Of a stretch of DNA of 64,000 nt, positions 20,928-32,072 are shown piece by piece; position 1 is the first letter of the stretch, and each line of letters opens with the position of its first letter. The DNA comes from Talinum fruticosum (taxonomy: Eukaryota > Streptophyta > Magnoliopsida > Caryophyllales > Talinaceae): assembly GCA_021018815.1 (NCBI GenBank), contig JAITYX010000078.1, forward strand, positions 1,302,001 to 1,366,000. The letters are read 5' to 3'. The notes under the pieces are model-generated. The model was not told the DNA's origin. It searched no databases and saw nothing but the letters and a program-made list of their open reading frames with translations. A program made the position numbers and the translations under genes.

Positions 20928-21866
20928 GGCTGGAACGCCTTAAGGGTCCTAGAGGGACCATGGGAAAACTCATCCTCCCCGCAAGACTCCTTTTTAGCCC
21001 CAAGGGGTTCAAGTAAATATCGTTCATCGAATGGAGCCTCAACCATAAGACAGAAAGGCAAAGAGAGACGGAGTTTAAGAAATAAACTTCGTTCATTCAT
21101 TCATTCACTCGAAATAAAGGCGTGAAGTATGCCGTTACTAATGCCATTGAAATGCTAAAGCATTGAGCTAAATACAGCTTACACTACCAAGACGAAGGAA
21201 TGACTATGGTCATCGCCTCACCTCTTCTTTTCTTCGAGGAGATTCCTCTTCTTACGCGCAAGGAGGCTCCTCCCCTTCACCTTGAGCAAGCCCCTTCGAC
21301 CCTAAGAGGAGCGCAAAGAAGGGCCATCCACCGACTCGCCACTCTCCAAGGGAGGGTTAGAAGATGAGCCAACATTCGAAGTGACCCATCCTCTCGCCAC
21401 TTCGCTTGCTGAAAAACTCGGGTTCGTTGCCCGAAGTTTGACGAGGTGATCATGGTTGCGCTGCACCCAAGCCTCAAGAATATCCCACTAAGGAGGGATC
21501 GCAGCTTGAAACAACCTATGATATTTCTCACCATCATTTATCAACCCAAGCTTCCAAGCATCATCGATGAGAAGCCGGTAGAACACCTCCGTAACAAAGG
21601 ATGGCTGGCGATGCTCACTAGCTATTTGCTCGGCCTCGTCTCGGTTGAAGTGAGGGCACAACTTCTCGTATCCGACAAGAAGCGCTCCGGAGGTCATTTT
21701 CTTCAAGTTAAGATAAAGGAAAGGTGTAAAGGGGTGGAAATTTGCTATCATCCTCAAGTTCACCTCCTATTTATAATGATTTGGGGCCACAAAAGTGTAA
21801 CGATAAAGGCTCCACATTTCACCTACCTACCTCGGGAAGCATGCAGGTAGAACGTGAGGGGCTAAA
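20928..21866 (+). other. Remaining 3' interior of the Gypsy element, with a minus-strand ORF
   Basis: This is single-copy in the window and lies between the Copia I target site and the 3' LTR. Minus-strand frame 21763-21488 (91 codons) reads GYEKLCPHFNRDEAEQIASE and LLIDDAWKLGLINDG, and a second frame follows at 21537-21277. Some Tat-lineage elements carry an antisense gene here, but I do not recognise this sequence. The purine-rich stretch GTGAGGGGCTAAA immediately before 21867 is the likely polypurine tract. Confidence 0.4.
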
Positions 21867-22410
21867 TGATCCGAATATTTACGAGACAGTTCCATCTCAC
21901 CCGCCACGTCAATAATCATTTAGGCCCAATCAGTCGGACAAAGGAAGTGTCAGCCCAAGCCTACTCGTCATTGGGCCGAGTAAAGCTCAAAGCCCATTAG
22001 AGTAGGGTTTATCCTAAATTATGATAAATTACTACCCTACCCTCATTAAATTTCCCTATAAATACTCACCTATCTCCCCTCCCCCATCAAATGAGAAGTT
22101 CACAACATCAATCACAAGACTTTCCTCTCTTGGAAAATCCCACAAATCCCAAAAAGCCTTACTCCAAGTAAGCTGAATCCCAAGAAATTTACCTTCGCGC
22201 GCATCGAGGAAGATTTCCTCGATTCATTCAATCAGTTCATCACTAATTTGAGTGTTGGAGGGCGTTCCCGTGGGCTTCCACTTTTTGCGGGTTTCGTAAC
22301 CGGCCACGTGTAATCCATCCGATCATGCCACGTCCTCACAACCGGAACAATAAATCATTTCTCCCTCCAAATCATCATCCACATCATCACACAATTTTCC
22401 TCCGGAAGCA
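21867..22410 (+). repeat. 3' LTR of the Gypsy element
   Basis: It starts TGATCCGAATATTTACGAGA and ends TTCCTCCGGAAGCA, and is collinear with 2730-3271. The minisatellite phrase TATTTCTTTTTATTTTTG follows directly. Confidence 0.9.
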
Positions 22411-22690
22411 TATTTCTTTTTATTTTTGTTAACACCAATTAATTTATTTTTTGTAATTGATTTCTGAATATTTTTCTATAACACCAATTTATCTATTTTT
22501 TTATAAGATTTCTTTTTATTATTTGGTAATATCAGTTAATTTATTTTTGTAATTGATTTTTTATGTAACAAAAATTGATATATTTTTGTAACACCAATTT
22601 ATCTTTTTTTAAGGTTTAAATTTTTTTTCTTATTTTTAATTGATTTCTCTCGTTGTTTTATAATACCAATTTATCTATTCTTTCCGAAGT
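22411..22690. repeat. Degenerate AT-rich minisatellite, right part
   Basis: It carries the same AACACCAATTTATCTATTTT and TTATAAGATTTC phrases as 1960-2729. It marks the original genomic sequence on the far side of the insertion. A short (GA)n run lies at about 22722-22738. Confidence 0.7.
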
Positions 22691-22844
22691 GAGAGTTACG
22701 TGTAAATGAAGGATACAATTAAGAGAGAGAGAGAGAGAGTAAGTTAAGCAAATTAATCAACGGTTATGGACAAATTTTAATAGAGATATTAACATTTATC
22801 TCCCTCGAGGTATTTGGAAATCATTTTTACACCCTCCAGGTATT

Positions 22845-23148
22845 GGTATATATTTTTACCCATCCTGACCGGAGTAGTTAATATTTGAGTTATACATTGA
22901 CCATTGTTCTTAATAATAGAAAACATCCAAATACGGTGAGTGTGCTGATGTGACATAAGAAAATGAGGTAAAGTACCAAAATTGCCCTCTTTGCACTAAA
23001 GTGCCAATAACTAATGGGGGTAGCATAGTCATTTTATTTAAAAATTAGGGACAAACTTGTCCTTTTACATTCCCGATTAGCCTCCTACCGTTTTTTTATC
23101 TTAAATATTTTTTATCTCTAAACCTAGGGTGGGTAAAAATATATACCT
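22845..23148. mobile_element. Possible small MITE or hairpin
   Basis: GTATATATTTTTACCCATCC near 22846 is mirrored by GGGTGGGTAAAAATATATAC near 23128. This gives a roughly 20-bp inverted repeat around about 260 bp of AT-rich sequence with no ORF. No convincing target duplication was found. The rest of 22700-23160 shows no gene. Confidence 0.35.
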
Positions 23149-23179
23149 TTTAATACACTATTATAAGTTGTGAATACAT

Positions 23180-24432
23180 ATAACCCCTAAAATCAAGGGG
23201 AGAAGCTTGTTTATATATTTATAAATACACTATTATAAGAACCATCTTTTAATACGGTTAAAAATAATCTTTTACTACAATTGAAATGCATGGTTTATGT
23301 GAGTGTAGTAGTAAGTATCTTTTATTATAGTTGTAAACCTTAGTAAAATATGACTTTTTAATACGGTTAACTAGGAGAACCACAAGTAAAAGGCCTAAAA
23401 ACCGTAGTAAAGAACTCTTTTACTACGAAAATTCAAACAAGTGAGGAAAGAAAGGAAAAATCTACACATGATCATGTTTCAATATTCTGATTGTTTTCCT
23501 TTTAACTCAATTCAAGATAAATTCACCTCAATCCTAAAATATGCAACTCAAGATCTAGGAAAATCAAACTAAAAATGCTACATGGGGTGCTCGGATGGAC
23601 AGACTACCTTTCAATCCCATCGGAGACAATAAGACAAGCAACAAAAATTTTAAAAATCAAAAATAAAAAAAAAGAGACTTGCAATGGGTAGCAATGGTGG
23701 CCTAGCCATCTGTGGAGATCCAAAAACCTTAAAATTCTAACTTTTTCAGAATCAACTCAGGCCCCCTCCCCCATCCCTCTTCTCCTTCAACCTTGAACTT
23801 AATGTAGATGTCAATAACAAGTCGGATCTAACAAGATACCGAATTTTATAGATTAAAAAATAGAAGCTTGAATATTATCAACAAAAAAAGAATCAAAACC
23901 CTAGAAAAAGAGGAAATTGAATGTTTAGAACTTTATGAAGGAGAAGAGGTTAAGAAATTTATGAAACAAAATCACTAGAGATTTGAGAATAAAAACGTAA
24001 ACAAAATGAAGAGATTTCCCTAGAAAATCATCGTCATTGAAGCAAGAAGTAATAATGAAGAATACTTATGGCGCTTCCTCTCTCTCGAGGTAAGTATTTA
24101 AAGTCACATCTAAATAGATTTGTTGGGAGAAGGGCTGGTGAAAATGGAGAAGATGAAGATAGATATTATGAGTTAGATTGAGAGGGATGTGGATGGAGGT
24201 GGAGATGAAGAGGAGTAAGAGACAAAATGTAGAAATTTTAACGAGAGAAAGAGGGGTGAGGGAGAGAGAAATCTGGAAAATAGGGTAAATTAAAACCTAT
24301 TATTTTGATTGGTCAAGTCAACTATAGTAATAGGTTTTTGGCTTGACTCGCTACTACGGTGGGCTTAACCAACCGTAATAATAGGTCAAGTCAAGAACTT
24401 ATTATTATGGTTCTTTTTAGAACCGTAATAAT
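23180..24432. mobile_element. Non-autonomous DNA transposon with AACCGTAATAATAGG subterminal repeats
   Basis: The left side (23230-23420) carries TTTTAATACGGTTAA and AACCGTAGTAAAG motifs. The right side (24290-24432) carries many ACCGTAATAATAGGT motifs in both orientations. Such dense, inverted subterminal motifs are typical of CACTA-like or other cut-and-paste elements. The interior is AT-rich without a transposase frame. Exact ends were not resolved. Confidence 0.45.
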
Positions 24433-25088
24433 AGGTTATTTTTTAAAAATTTTATAAAAATATCACCGCCTTATTTTTTTAAGTATGATTTTGGGTAAGA
24501 TTGATATAAGTTGAATTCTTTATGCATTGACTGACGTGTTATGACAAGAACCATACAATTACGCTATTATGTTTTGTAAATCTAGGCATGATTACAGGTG
24601 CATCTTTCTTTGTTACGTTAATCCATTTTAGACCCCAAACACAATAATACTATTTGTTATTTTCTTTTCTACAAGTTAATGTTTGTAGATTGACATACAA
24701 AAATTAATGTGTATATTTTTCAGAACACAAAATATATAATATTTTTAATTTTTCATGTTAAAGGAGCTAGTGGATAATGGATTATATTCTACAAATCATT
24801 TTAGGTAATCTAGGATGTGTTTGTTTCAGTGGAAAATATTTTCTTAAAAGATTATCGTTTTATTTTTTCGACGTTTGGTAGTATAAGTGATAGATAAATA
24901 TTTTCTAGGAAAAACAATTTCTCTCAATGAAATAAAAATAAATTTTATTTTATGAGGAAGGGAGTTAATTTTCTTCTAATTCAACATTATCTAACTCCAT
25001 AAGTTCATGTCCCAGCACCTACCACTACACCGTTGCTTCATATAACTTAAATATATATTAGTCCCATGCTAAATATTACCCTTTGCAC

Positions 25089-26282
25089 TTATAACGATCG
25101 TCGCTATACGACAGTCACCATAAGATGCATTAATTTGTACCGTATATGTGTATCACAATAATCACAAACATTCATTTTTTTTCTAATTAAATTAAAAATA
25201 AATTTTGAAAATTTAATTAAGTATTTTAAAAATTAAATTAAAATAATTAATTACTATTATATTTGGAAAACCATTTAATTAACCACCCTTGGGAAAAAAA
25301 TAACCCAATAACCTCAAACCACATTCCTATCAAACTAATCGCCATTTTTCCAAGCAAAATTCCGGCGACAATAATGCCAGCGACCTCCATTTTGTTGGAG
25401 CTATCACCGGAGCTCTTCCAAATTTGAACCCCAACCAAGTTCGAGGAGTCGTAAGCTTTGCCCATTTTTCCAGCCAAATTTTAGTGCAACCCTAGCGATC
25501 GCTTCGTCACCAAAACAAAAAAATCATGGCTACTTGCTCACGGCTGCACTGTTCACAAACCCTTACCCTAGTTTTCTCTCTCCTCCATGGCTGCCCTCCT
25601 TCCCGACTCGCCGCTTCCGTCGCCGTCGTCTCGGCCGCCTCCCTCGCTCCTCCAGCTCGGTGCTTCCTCTGTGCACCACTCGCCGGCGTCCACTCATTTT
25701 TCCTCTTCCGCGGTTTCGCCTCTGTTTCGCTTGCGTCCACCGCCAGCCTCGGCTTCGTTGTCCCTGCTGCATCCTCCTCGGCGTTCGCCTTCCCGCCGCC
25801 GGCTTCGGCGTCCTTCCCCAATTCCCTTGTGCTGGAGTATGTCGCCTCCAACGGCGAGTCCCTTGTCCTTCCCGGTTCCCTTGTCCGGAATTTGGCCGGA
25901 AAAATGAGCAAAACTTACGACTCTCCGATCTTGGTTGGGGTTCAAATTTGGAAGAGCTCCGGTGATGGCCGCAGCAAAATGGAGGTCACCGGCGTTATTA
26001 TCGCCAGAATTTTGCCGGAAAAATGGCGGTTAGTTTGATAGGAATGTGGTTTGAGGTTATTAGGCTATTTTTTTTCCCCAATGGTGGTTAATTAAATGGT
26101 TTGCCAAATATAATAATAATTAATTATTTTAATTTAATTTTTACAATACTTAATTAAATTTTTAAAATTTATTTTTAATTTAATTAGAAGAAAAAATGAA
26201 CGGTTGTGATCATTGTGATACACATGTACGGTACAGATTAATGCATCTTATGTTAACTGTCGTATAACAACGGTCGTTATAA
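25089..26282. repeat. Long inverted repeat (about 395-bp arms) with a GC-rich loop
   Basis: The left arm 25089-25484 and right arm 25888-26282 are reverse complements at roughly 88-90% identity by eye. The ends read TTATAACGATCGTCGCTATA and, reverse-complemented, TTATAACGACCGTTGTTATA. The loop (about 25485-25887) is markedly GC-rich. Long terminal inverted repeats around foreign-looking GC-rich sequence resemble a Mutator-like or Pack-MULE structure, but I found no 9-bp duplication and no transposase. A transcript through it would fold into a long hairpin. Confidence 0.7.
25526..26038 (+). other. Open frame across loop and right arm (170 codons), doubtful
   Basis: The frame starts MATCSRLHCSQTL, passes through an Ala/Ser/Pro-rich stretch in the loop and enters the right arm (VGVQIWKSSGDG). 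Four other frames are open here because of GC content. The part in the arm has a counterpart in the left arm on the other strand. No known family was recognised, so it is listed only as a possible captured gene fragment. Confidence 0.2.
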
Positions 26283-26380
26283 ATTTTTCTTTTTTGTTTT
26301 AATAATAATCCACTCACAAACAAAATATTTCAATCCTACTTTCGCATTATTCAACCACAAAAACATGCGAATTAGCCTGC

Positions 26381-26381
26381 C

Positions 26382-26424
<43 letters not shown>
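26381..26424. repeat. (TA)n microsatellite
   Basis: This is an AT dinucleotide tract with a short GTATGTATGTA tail. The flanks 26283-26841 hold AT-rich sequence without a gene. Confidence 0.9.
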
Positions 26425-26425
<1 letters not shown>

Positions 26426-27026
26426 TTTATATTATTTAAAATTACTATTTTTTGGTGATAAAAAAATAACAATTGTCAGCTATGACGATAAGTACCAAAT
26501 AATACCTTAATAGGATCAAACCTATTTAGAGGTGTGTCATACACGTAATTTTGTAAATATGAAAAATTAGAGATAAATGATAGTCCGTCTGTCCCAAAAA
26601 ATTGCTTGATTTTTAGAAAATTAGTTTCCTTCTATCGAACAAAGGAAAATGTGGATGAAAAATGATTTTCCTTGAAAATTTATTGTCCCATAAAAAATAA
26701 TTTTCTGAAAAGATATTTTCCTCCAACCAAACACAAAAAAAAGGTGTGTTCCCAAAACTAGTAATCAATAATTAGCCGATATTAAAGCATTGAACACTTG
26801 ATCTAAATCAATCAATTCAACTACTTATTATTTTTTATTAAGGGTGTGTTTGGTTGGGGGAAAATATTTTCCTAGGAAATTATTTTTCATGGGAAAATGA
26901 TTTCCAAGGAATATCATTTCCACCCATATTTTCCTTTGTTTGATAGAAGGAAAATAATTTTCTACAAAATTATTTTCTTTTGTTTGGTAGGAAGGAATAT
27001 AATTTATTTTCAAGGAAAATAAACTC

Positions 27027-27206
27027 TAACCCTAAACCCTAAATCCGATATCCTAAGCCTAAACCCTAAATCCGATACCCTAATCCTAAACCCTAAACCT
27101 CATACCCTAATCCTAAACCCTAAACCCTAAAACAAAATAAAAAATGTGGTAAAGTCAACAAATTAACCGATGTAAGTTAACAAAAATGTGGTAAACCCTA
27201 AACCCT
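27027..27206. repeat. Interstitial telomere-like repeats (CCCTAAA)
   Basis: Imperfect CCCTAAA units are interspersed with phrases such as TCCGATA(T/C)CCTAA(G/T)CC, giving a composite unit of about 30 bp from 27027 to 27130. A second short patch TAAACCCTAAACCCTAAAA lies at 27190-27206. Arabidopsis-type telomere repeat is established knowledge for most plants. Confidence 0.8.
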
Positions 27207-27239
27207 AAAAAGGAAACTTAAATAATCGCCGAAACAAGT

Positions 27240-27790
27240 ATCCGCACCGCCGTGCGAGGGTCGCACGGGTACCGTGTAGGTTTCTCGCGCGGATAAGCAC
27301 GGCCGTGCAAGTTTCGCACGGAGTACCGTGCGAAAACTCTGAACTCTTTGGACGATTCGCACGGTTCCGCAACTTCCGCATGAGGTACCATGCACGACTT
27401 CAATTTCTGTAACTTCTCACATGGGCGTGCCGTGGTCGCACGGGGTACCGTGCGGGTTTTTACGCGGATACGGGGTAACGTGCAAGTCTCGCACGGGGTA
27501 CCGTGCGAAAACTCTGAACTCTCCGGACGAATCGCACGGTCGTGCAGCTTCGCACGAGGTACCGTGCACGACTTCAATTTCGTAACTTCTCGCACGGCCG
27601 TGCATGTCTCGCACGGGGTACCGTGCGGAAACTCCGAACTCTCCGGACGATTCGCACGGTCGTGCAGCTTCGCATGGGGTACCGTGCACGACTTCATCAA
27701 TTTAAATAATGCCTTAAATAAATATCATCGAAATCATCATGGAATTGGGTTAAATAATGCCTTAAAAACCAGCAAAAACGAAGTTTAACA
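27240..27790. mobile_element. LTR fragment with expanded GC-palindrome array
   Basis: The right end (GGAATTGGGTTAAATAATGC then CCTTAAAAACC...GTTTAACA) is nearly identical to the end of the block at 12483-13962. Only the palindromic part and the terminus are present, so it is truncated on the left. The palindromic phrase CGCACGGGGTACCGTGCG with CTCTGAACTCT spacers is repeated in about three higher-order units, against about one in the other copy. Protein frames here are artefacts. Confidence 0.7.
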
Positions 27791-27972
27791 AACACCAACA
27801 TAAGCATAAATCCATATAGTCCCACCGACAATTCAAGAACCTCAATTTAACTTAACAAGCATTCAAAAGGCTAACACTAATTAGTTAACATAATCCAACG
27901 ACTTCCTCATAAGTCATATCCAAACCATATAAACATAACAAACTAAAAAAGTCCGAAAGGAAAAGTACAATA

Positions 27973-29137
27973 CTATCGGGTTGTATTGTTCTTCTTCATG
28001 AAGTTTTGAAGCCAAATTTTACGAAGCTTCTCATTTTTCACAAGAAAGCCTCTCCCTTGAATTTCATTTGCAATCAAATAATCGAATGCAGAAGCCAAAA
28101 ACTCATCTTCAAAACCTTCAGTCTTCATAACTTCTTCAAAGAGTACCTCAACATCAAGCTTGGACTTAGAGAATTTTTCGAGAGCCGTTGCAACTTGACC
28201 AAGCTGGGAAGAAATTACTTGTATATCCGGGTCAACCTCACGAGCTCTCTTTCGACTTTTTGTTGACCCCGATGGTACACCAATAGAAGAAACAGATGGA
28301 TTGTCATTTGCTTTCATGGTTTCACTTTCATCATTACTCTTCTCTTCTACATTTATCGCAGACTTCACTTCAACATCATGAAATGATTTCGCGAGAACTT
28401 CCTCTAGCTACATCATTCCCAATAACGATTGCCATTTCATCGTACATCTCAATTTTTTTATTCAAATACTTGTCATGAGCAGGATTTGCCTAATAAAAAA
28501 AAACATAAAATAAACATCACAAATTGAGCCATCATCTAGCATCATTGAAAAACTACGAGCAATAAACACAGAATACTAAGAAAATCAAATTGAGCCATCA
28601 TCTAGCATCATTGAAAGAAATATGCATGATTCCTTGATATGGTCCAAGTTATGACAAAATTTCAACCCCCTAATGGAATTTATATGTCAAAGCTAGCCAA
28701 AAGTCGAAGCATATACATATTATGTCACTATTAACTTTGCAAATCTCAATCGTTGGCACAAGGTAGAAGAAAAAAAGGGAAGGGGATTTTACCATACCTC
28801 AATGTATGCATCATACATAGTAGGTGATGCTTGAATCATCTTAAGGTTTTCATCCCACCCAAAGCGAGAATCTTTATTTCGAAGCTTTGATATCACTCCC
28901 CATGTAGCTTTGACTGTCTTCGGATGATTTTCAACATGCTCGGACAAGCATTTGCCATTGTACTTCTTTGATATGAATTCTGCTGCTGCAGCAAAGGAGA
29001 TAAACTTGAAAGTATTATTTGGTCGATTGCCCTTCTTCACTTTTAGCCAAAAATTTCAGTAACTCCTTTGACACTGCCTTTGGCCACCGAAATTGAGTTT
29101 TTTTCTCATCAACTTCCTTATTCTTCCCTTTGTCCAT
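27973..29137 (-). pseudogene. MYB/SANT-like protein of the PIF/Harbinger element (ORF1-like)
   Basis: This gene is probably the DNA-binding partner of the transposase. The minus-strand start at 29137 gives MDKGKNKEVDEKKTQFRWPK. A frame shift near 29050 leads to AAEFISKKYNGKCLSEHVEN and ISKLRNKDSRFGWDENLKMI, typical of the plant Myb/SANT-like (L10-interacting) domain. A splice donor after TACATTGAG (28799) and an acceptor at about 28490 join to ANPAHDKYLNKKIEMYDEMA. A second frameshift near 28380 leads to a basic KSRKRARE segment, then a C-terminal helix-rich region ending near 27973. Two frame breaks make it non-functional as read. Alternatively it is an old host L10-interacting gene captured by the element. 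Confidence 0.7.
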
Positions 29138-29227
29138 GCTGCATAAATCAGTTTATCAAAATTCAACACAAGGCAAAAATTGAACGTAACACTTGAAAAA
29201 GAAAATCAAACTTACAAGTACACATTA

Positions 29228-30510
29228 TTATGAGAAACATTTCATCTTCGTTCTTGATAATTTTGCCACACTTGCATTCGCTATAGCATCCCTTTTTATT
29301 TTCCAAACTTGGTTTTCTTCCCTCTCTTCTCTTTGTAAGAATCGAGATTTTTGTGTATAATTTGAAAATTCTTGATCAACTTCCCTCATAATGTAGTCAT
29401 TTGGATCAACACCCCTAAGAAAGTTGTGTAATACATAACATACAAGAACGACATCCACTTGAGTTTTAAAATCTCAAAATGGCTCTGCGTCTAGCACACG
29501 AAAGTGCTTTTTCAAGACACCAAATGCCCTTTCTATACTAATCCTCAAGGAAGAATGGCATAGGTTAAACAACTCCTTGGCATTTGTTGGAGGTGAGTTC
29601 TCATCAAACTCTTACAAGTGATATCAAACTTTCCTATAAGGTGGTACAAAACCTTTCCGAAGAGCATAACCAGAATCTAGCGTGAAAATATTTCCCTACA
29701 AGAGATGAAAATTTTCATTACTATCTAGGTGGTATTACTTTAAGGGGAAAAAACAAGTTATCAAGTGATACCTTCCGGGGCATGAAAGCCTCTTGAAACC
29801 GCATCATTTAACACCCTAGAATCATGTGTTGATCCTTCCCACCCGGCTAATACATATGTGAACTTGAGGTCATCGAAAGATATGGCAGCCAGCACATTTT
29901 GGGACAACCCACCTTTTTATTCCTATACCTATCTTGATCTTTGATGGGTATAGATGCACGCACATGAGTGCCATCTAAAGCTCCTATACAATCCTCAAAC
30001 CATGGATAAAACCTAGAGTTGTTTACAATTTTCAGAGGGGTAGAGGAGCTAGGAGGGTTAACAAACTCGGATACAACTTAAGCATAACTTTAAGAACCTT
30101 ATGAAAATAGACATGAACGGTCCAAGTAGAACGGAAGAATCTTCCTCCTATTGCCCTAAATCTTACATTATGGCCTAATAGGTGTAGAAACATCACAACT
30201 TGTTCTCTAACACTCATATGTACAAGTGTTAGCAAGAAGTCCCTTCCTTTCAAGAGTTTCACACAATGTAAAAAAAGCCATAGGGCTCATTCGAATTTGA
30301 TCAATACAATGTCTATCCCCACATAACAATACACTCGTTTATATAATTTTCTCTCTCAAGATCTCTATTGACATGTGGTTGACGTGGGATTGAAAGAAAT
30401 TCATCATTATTTGTTTTCTTATACTTTTTAAGAAATGCTAATGTGCCTCCTATAAAAGCAATAGTAGCACCGGTGACCACAACTTCTTCTTCTTTTAATT
30501 CATCTTCCAT
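29228..30510 (-). pseudogene. HARBI1-like (PIF/Harbinger) transposase, broken
   Basis: This is a DDE transposase for cut-and-paste movement into TAA-type targets. Minus-strand pieces read, in order: PRQPHVNRDLERENYINECI (N-terminal DUF8040-like, 30510-30313); MSVREQVVMFLHLLGHNVRF and RSTWTVHVYFHKVLKVML (30262-30032); CIGALDGTHVRASIP with the first catalytic Asp (about 29990); a frameshifted remnant of the second Asp segment near 29830; and RISIERAFGVLKKHFRVL with the catalytic Glu (about 29530). The C-terminus reads YVLHNFLRGVDPNDYIMREV. A likely 76-bp intron (29771-29696, GT...AG) follows the second segment. Several stops and frameshifts interrupt it, so it should be inactive. Confidence 0.85.
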
Positions 30511-32000
30511 CTAAAGAATACATTAATGTCAAATGAATTAGTCATACTCGCACAAAAGAGAACAGAGGTTCAAAATATAAATAGAGTATGCTACAATGCC
30601 TAGCTAAATCTACAACTTGCCAATTAAGGACTCTACTTTGATAAGCACTTATGAGTTATGAAATGCCAGGAATATATTAGTATTGATAGATAATTAGGTA
30701 CTCTAGTATTGATATAAATGTAAAGCGATGCAACTGAAATAAAAATATATTGGCAAAATACATTTTTATCCAATCCAAATCACCCACACTAAACTCAACT
30801 AGCACATAAAAGAAGGCAATCTAAATTTGATACAACTAGAACTTAGCCAAACTAACATCATGTGGATCTCTCCAACCCATTCAGACTGTTTCAAAATTAT
30901 GTGGACATGAAACCGATATAAAGTCTAAATGACTACATTTGCAAAGTCCAAGTGTTCTCGCTCCACATATTACAAATAAAACACGTTGTGAATCTTCGAT
31001 ATTAAGAGTGAATAGATATTGGCAGTTTCAAGTGCTACTATTTGCAGACTTAGAACCTTAGAGTTCCAATCTCCAACATTCATAGTGAATAAATCTTGGC
31101 ACTTCAAGTGTCACTATGTGCAATGCATTTTAGGGCCTTAGGCTTCCTAATTCCTTATCCATGTAAAGTACATTATCTCGTATACTTTAATAAGCACTTA
31201 TGAGTTATGATATACTTTTACCAATTCATAATTCCTGCAGATAATGTGAAATGATTTAGGAAGCAATGCATAATTCCTGAGCAAAGTGCATTAGCTAGCT
31301 GTAAATTAATCAAATCCGGAAGAGTTTACTCGTATATTCTAACCTCTAGCTCCCTTGTTAATTAATCTTAATGAAGCATGAAACAGGGGAACCGGCTAAT
31401 TATTATTCTAACCCCTAGCCTCCTCTCCTCCTACAAATTCTAAGCAATCAAGCACACCAAAATCATAAATGAAAATACTAAAAAATTCAACACGCAGAAA
31501 TCATAACAGTAAAATCTACCGGATGTAATTACAGGACTAATCTTAGAAATCCCTTCTAATGTTTCAGATGCAAAATTCACTTCACAAAATACAAAACTAG
31601 GCAGATTTGATTCGACAACAAATTCGAACGTAACTAGTAAACAATGGGCACCCAATATTGCCTTTTAGAAACCCTAGTTCGAACGCAATTGACCTTAGTT
31701 CACAGATCCCATTTTTCGTAAAAGAAAACAACAGAGTTTCAAAATCAAATCTATTCACGAATTGAGAATGATAGAGAAAGAAATGTACCGTAGATTAGCA
31801 GCGCAAACGATGAAGGTCAGCAATGGTGGAAAGAGAGAATCCAATCGGATATTGTGCCGCCAGAGAGAGGAAGCTAGGGTTTGAGAATCGCAGAAATTGA
31901 CGAACCCGAGTTGAACGCCATTGTTGAACAAGCGAGCAAGCGAGAGGAGACAGAAAGCGAGGAGGAGACGAAACCCGCGAGAGGAGAGGCTTAGGGTTTT

Positions 32001-32072
32001 GCGAGAGGGAGAGGTCGCGAGAGGGAGAGGGGTCGCGAGAGGGAGAGGTCGCGAGAGGGAGGGGGCTCGGTG
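32001..32072. repeat. Short minisatellite, GCGAGAGGGAGAGGT
   Basis: Four imperfect units of 15-18 bp lie near the right end of the PIF/Harbinger element. The plus-strand RGRGR frame (31921-32109) is a by-product. Confidence 0.8.

Larger units (their letters stand above)
2730..22410 (+). mobile_element. Ty3/Gypsy LTR retrotransposon, gag-pro only, with nested insertions
   Basis: Two direct repeats of 542 and 544 bp (2730-3271 and 21867-22410) start with TG and end with CA. They are preceded by GATTT and followed by TATTT, a 5-bp target duplication with one mismatch. A primer-binding site follows the left LTR and a purine-rich stretch precedes the right one. Gag and aspartic protease remnants are readable, but no reverse transcriptase, RNase H or integrase was found. 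I counted 7 mismatches in the first 99 aligned LTR bases, so the insertion is old. The PBS style suggests the Tat/Retand branch, which is inference. Inside are a hAT-type element and a Copia element that carries further insertions. Confidence 0.88.
24813..26745. mobile_element. Possible Tourist/PIF-related element containing the long inverted repeat
   Basis: The left end GGATGTGTTTGTTTCAGTGG followed by AAAATATTTTC is mirrored at about 26712-26745 by GATATTTTCCTCCAACCAAA CAC. These ends resemble the PIF/Harbinger element at 26842-32260. The boundary and target duplication are not clear. The interior is interrupted by 25089-26282. Confidence 0.35.

Noticed and set aside
25526..26038. 170-codon plus-strand ORF as a real protein gene
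   Set aside because: Several frames are open in the GC-rich loop, half of the product comes from the inverted-repeat arm, and no family is recognised. Kept only as a doubtful fragment.
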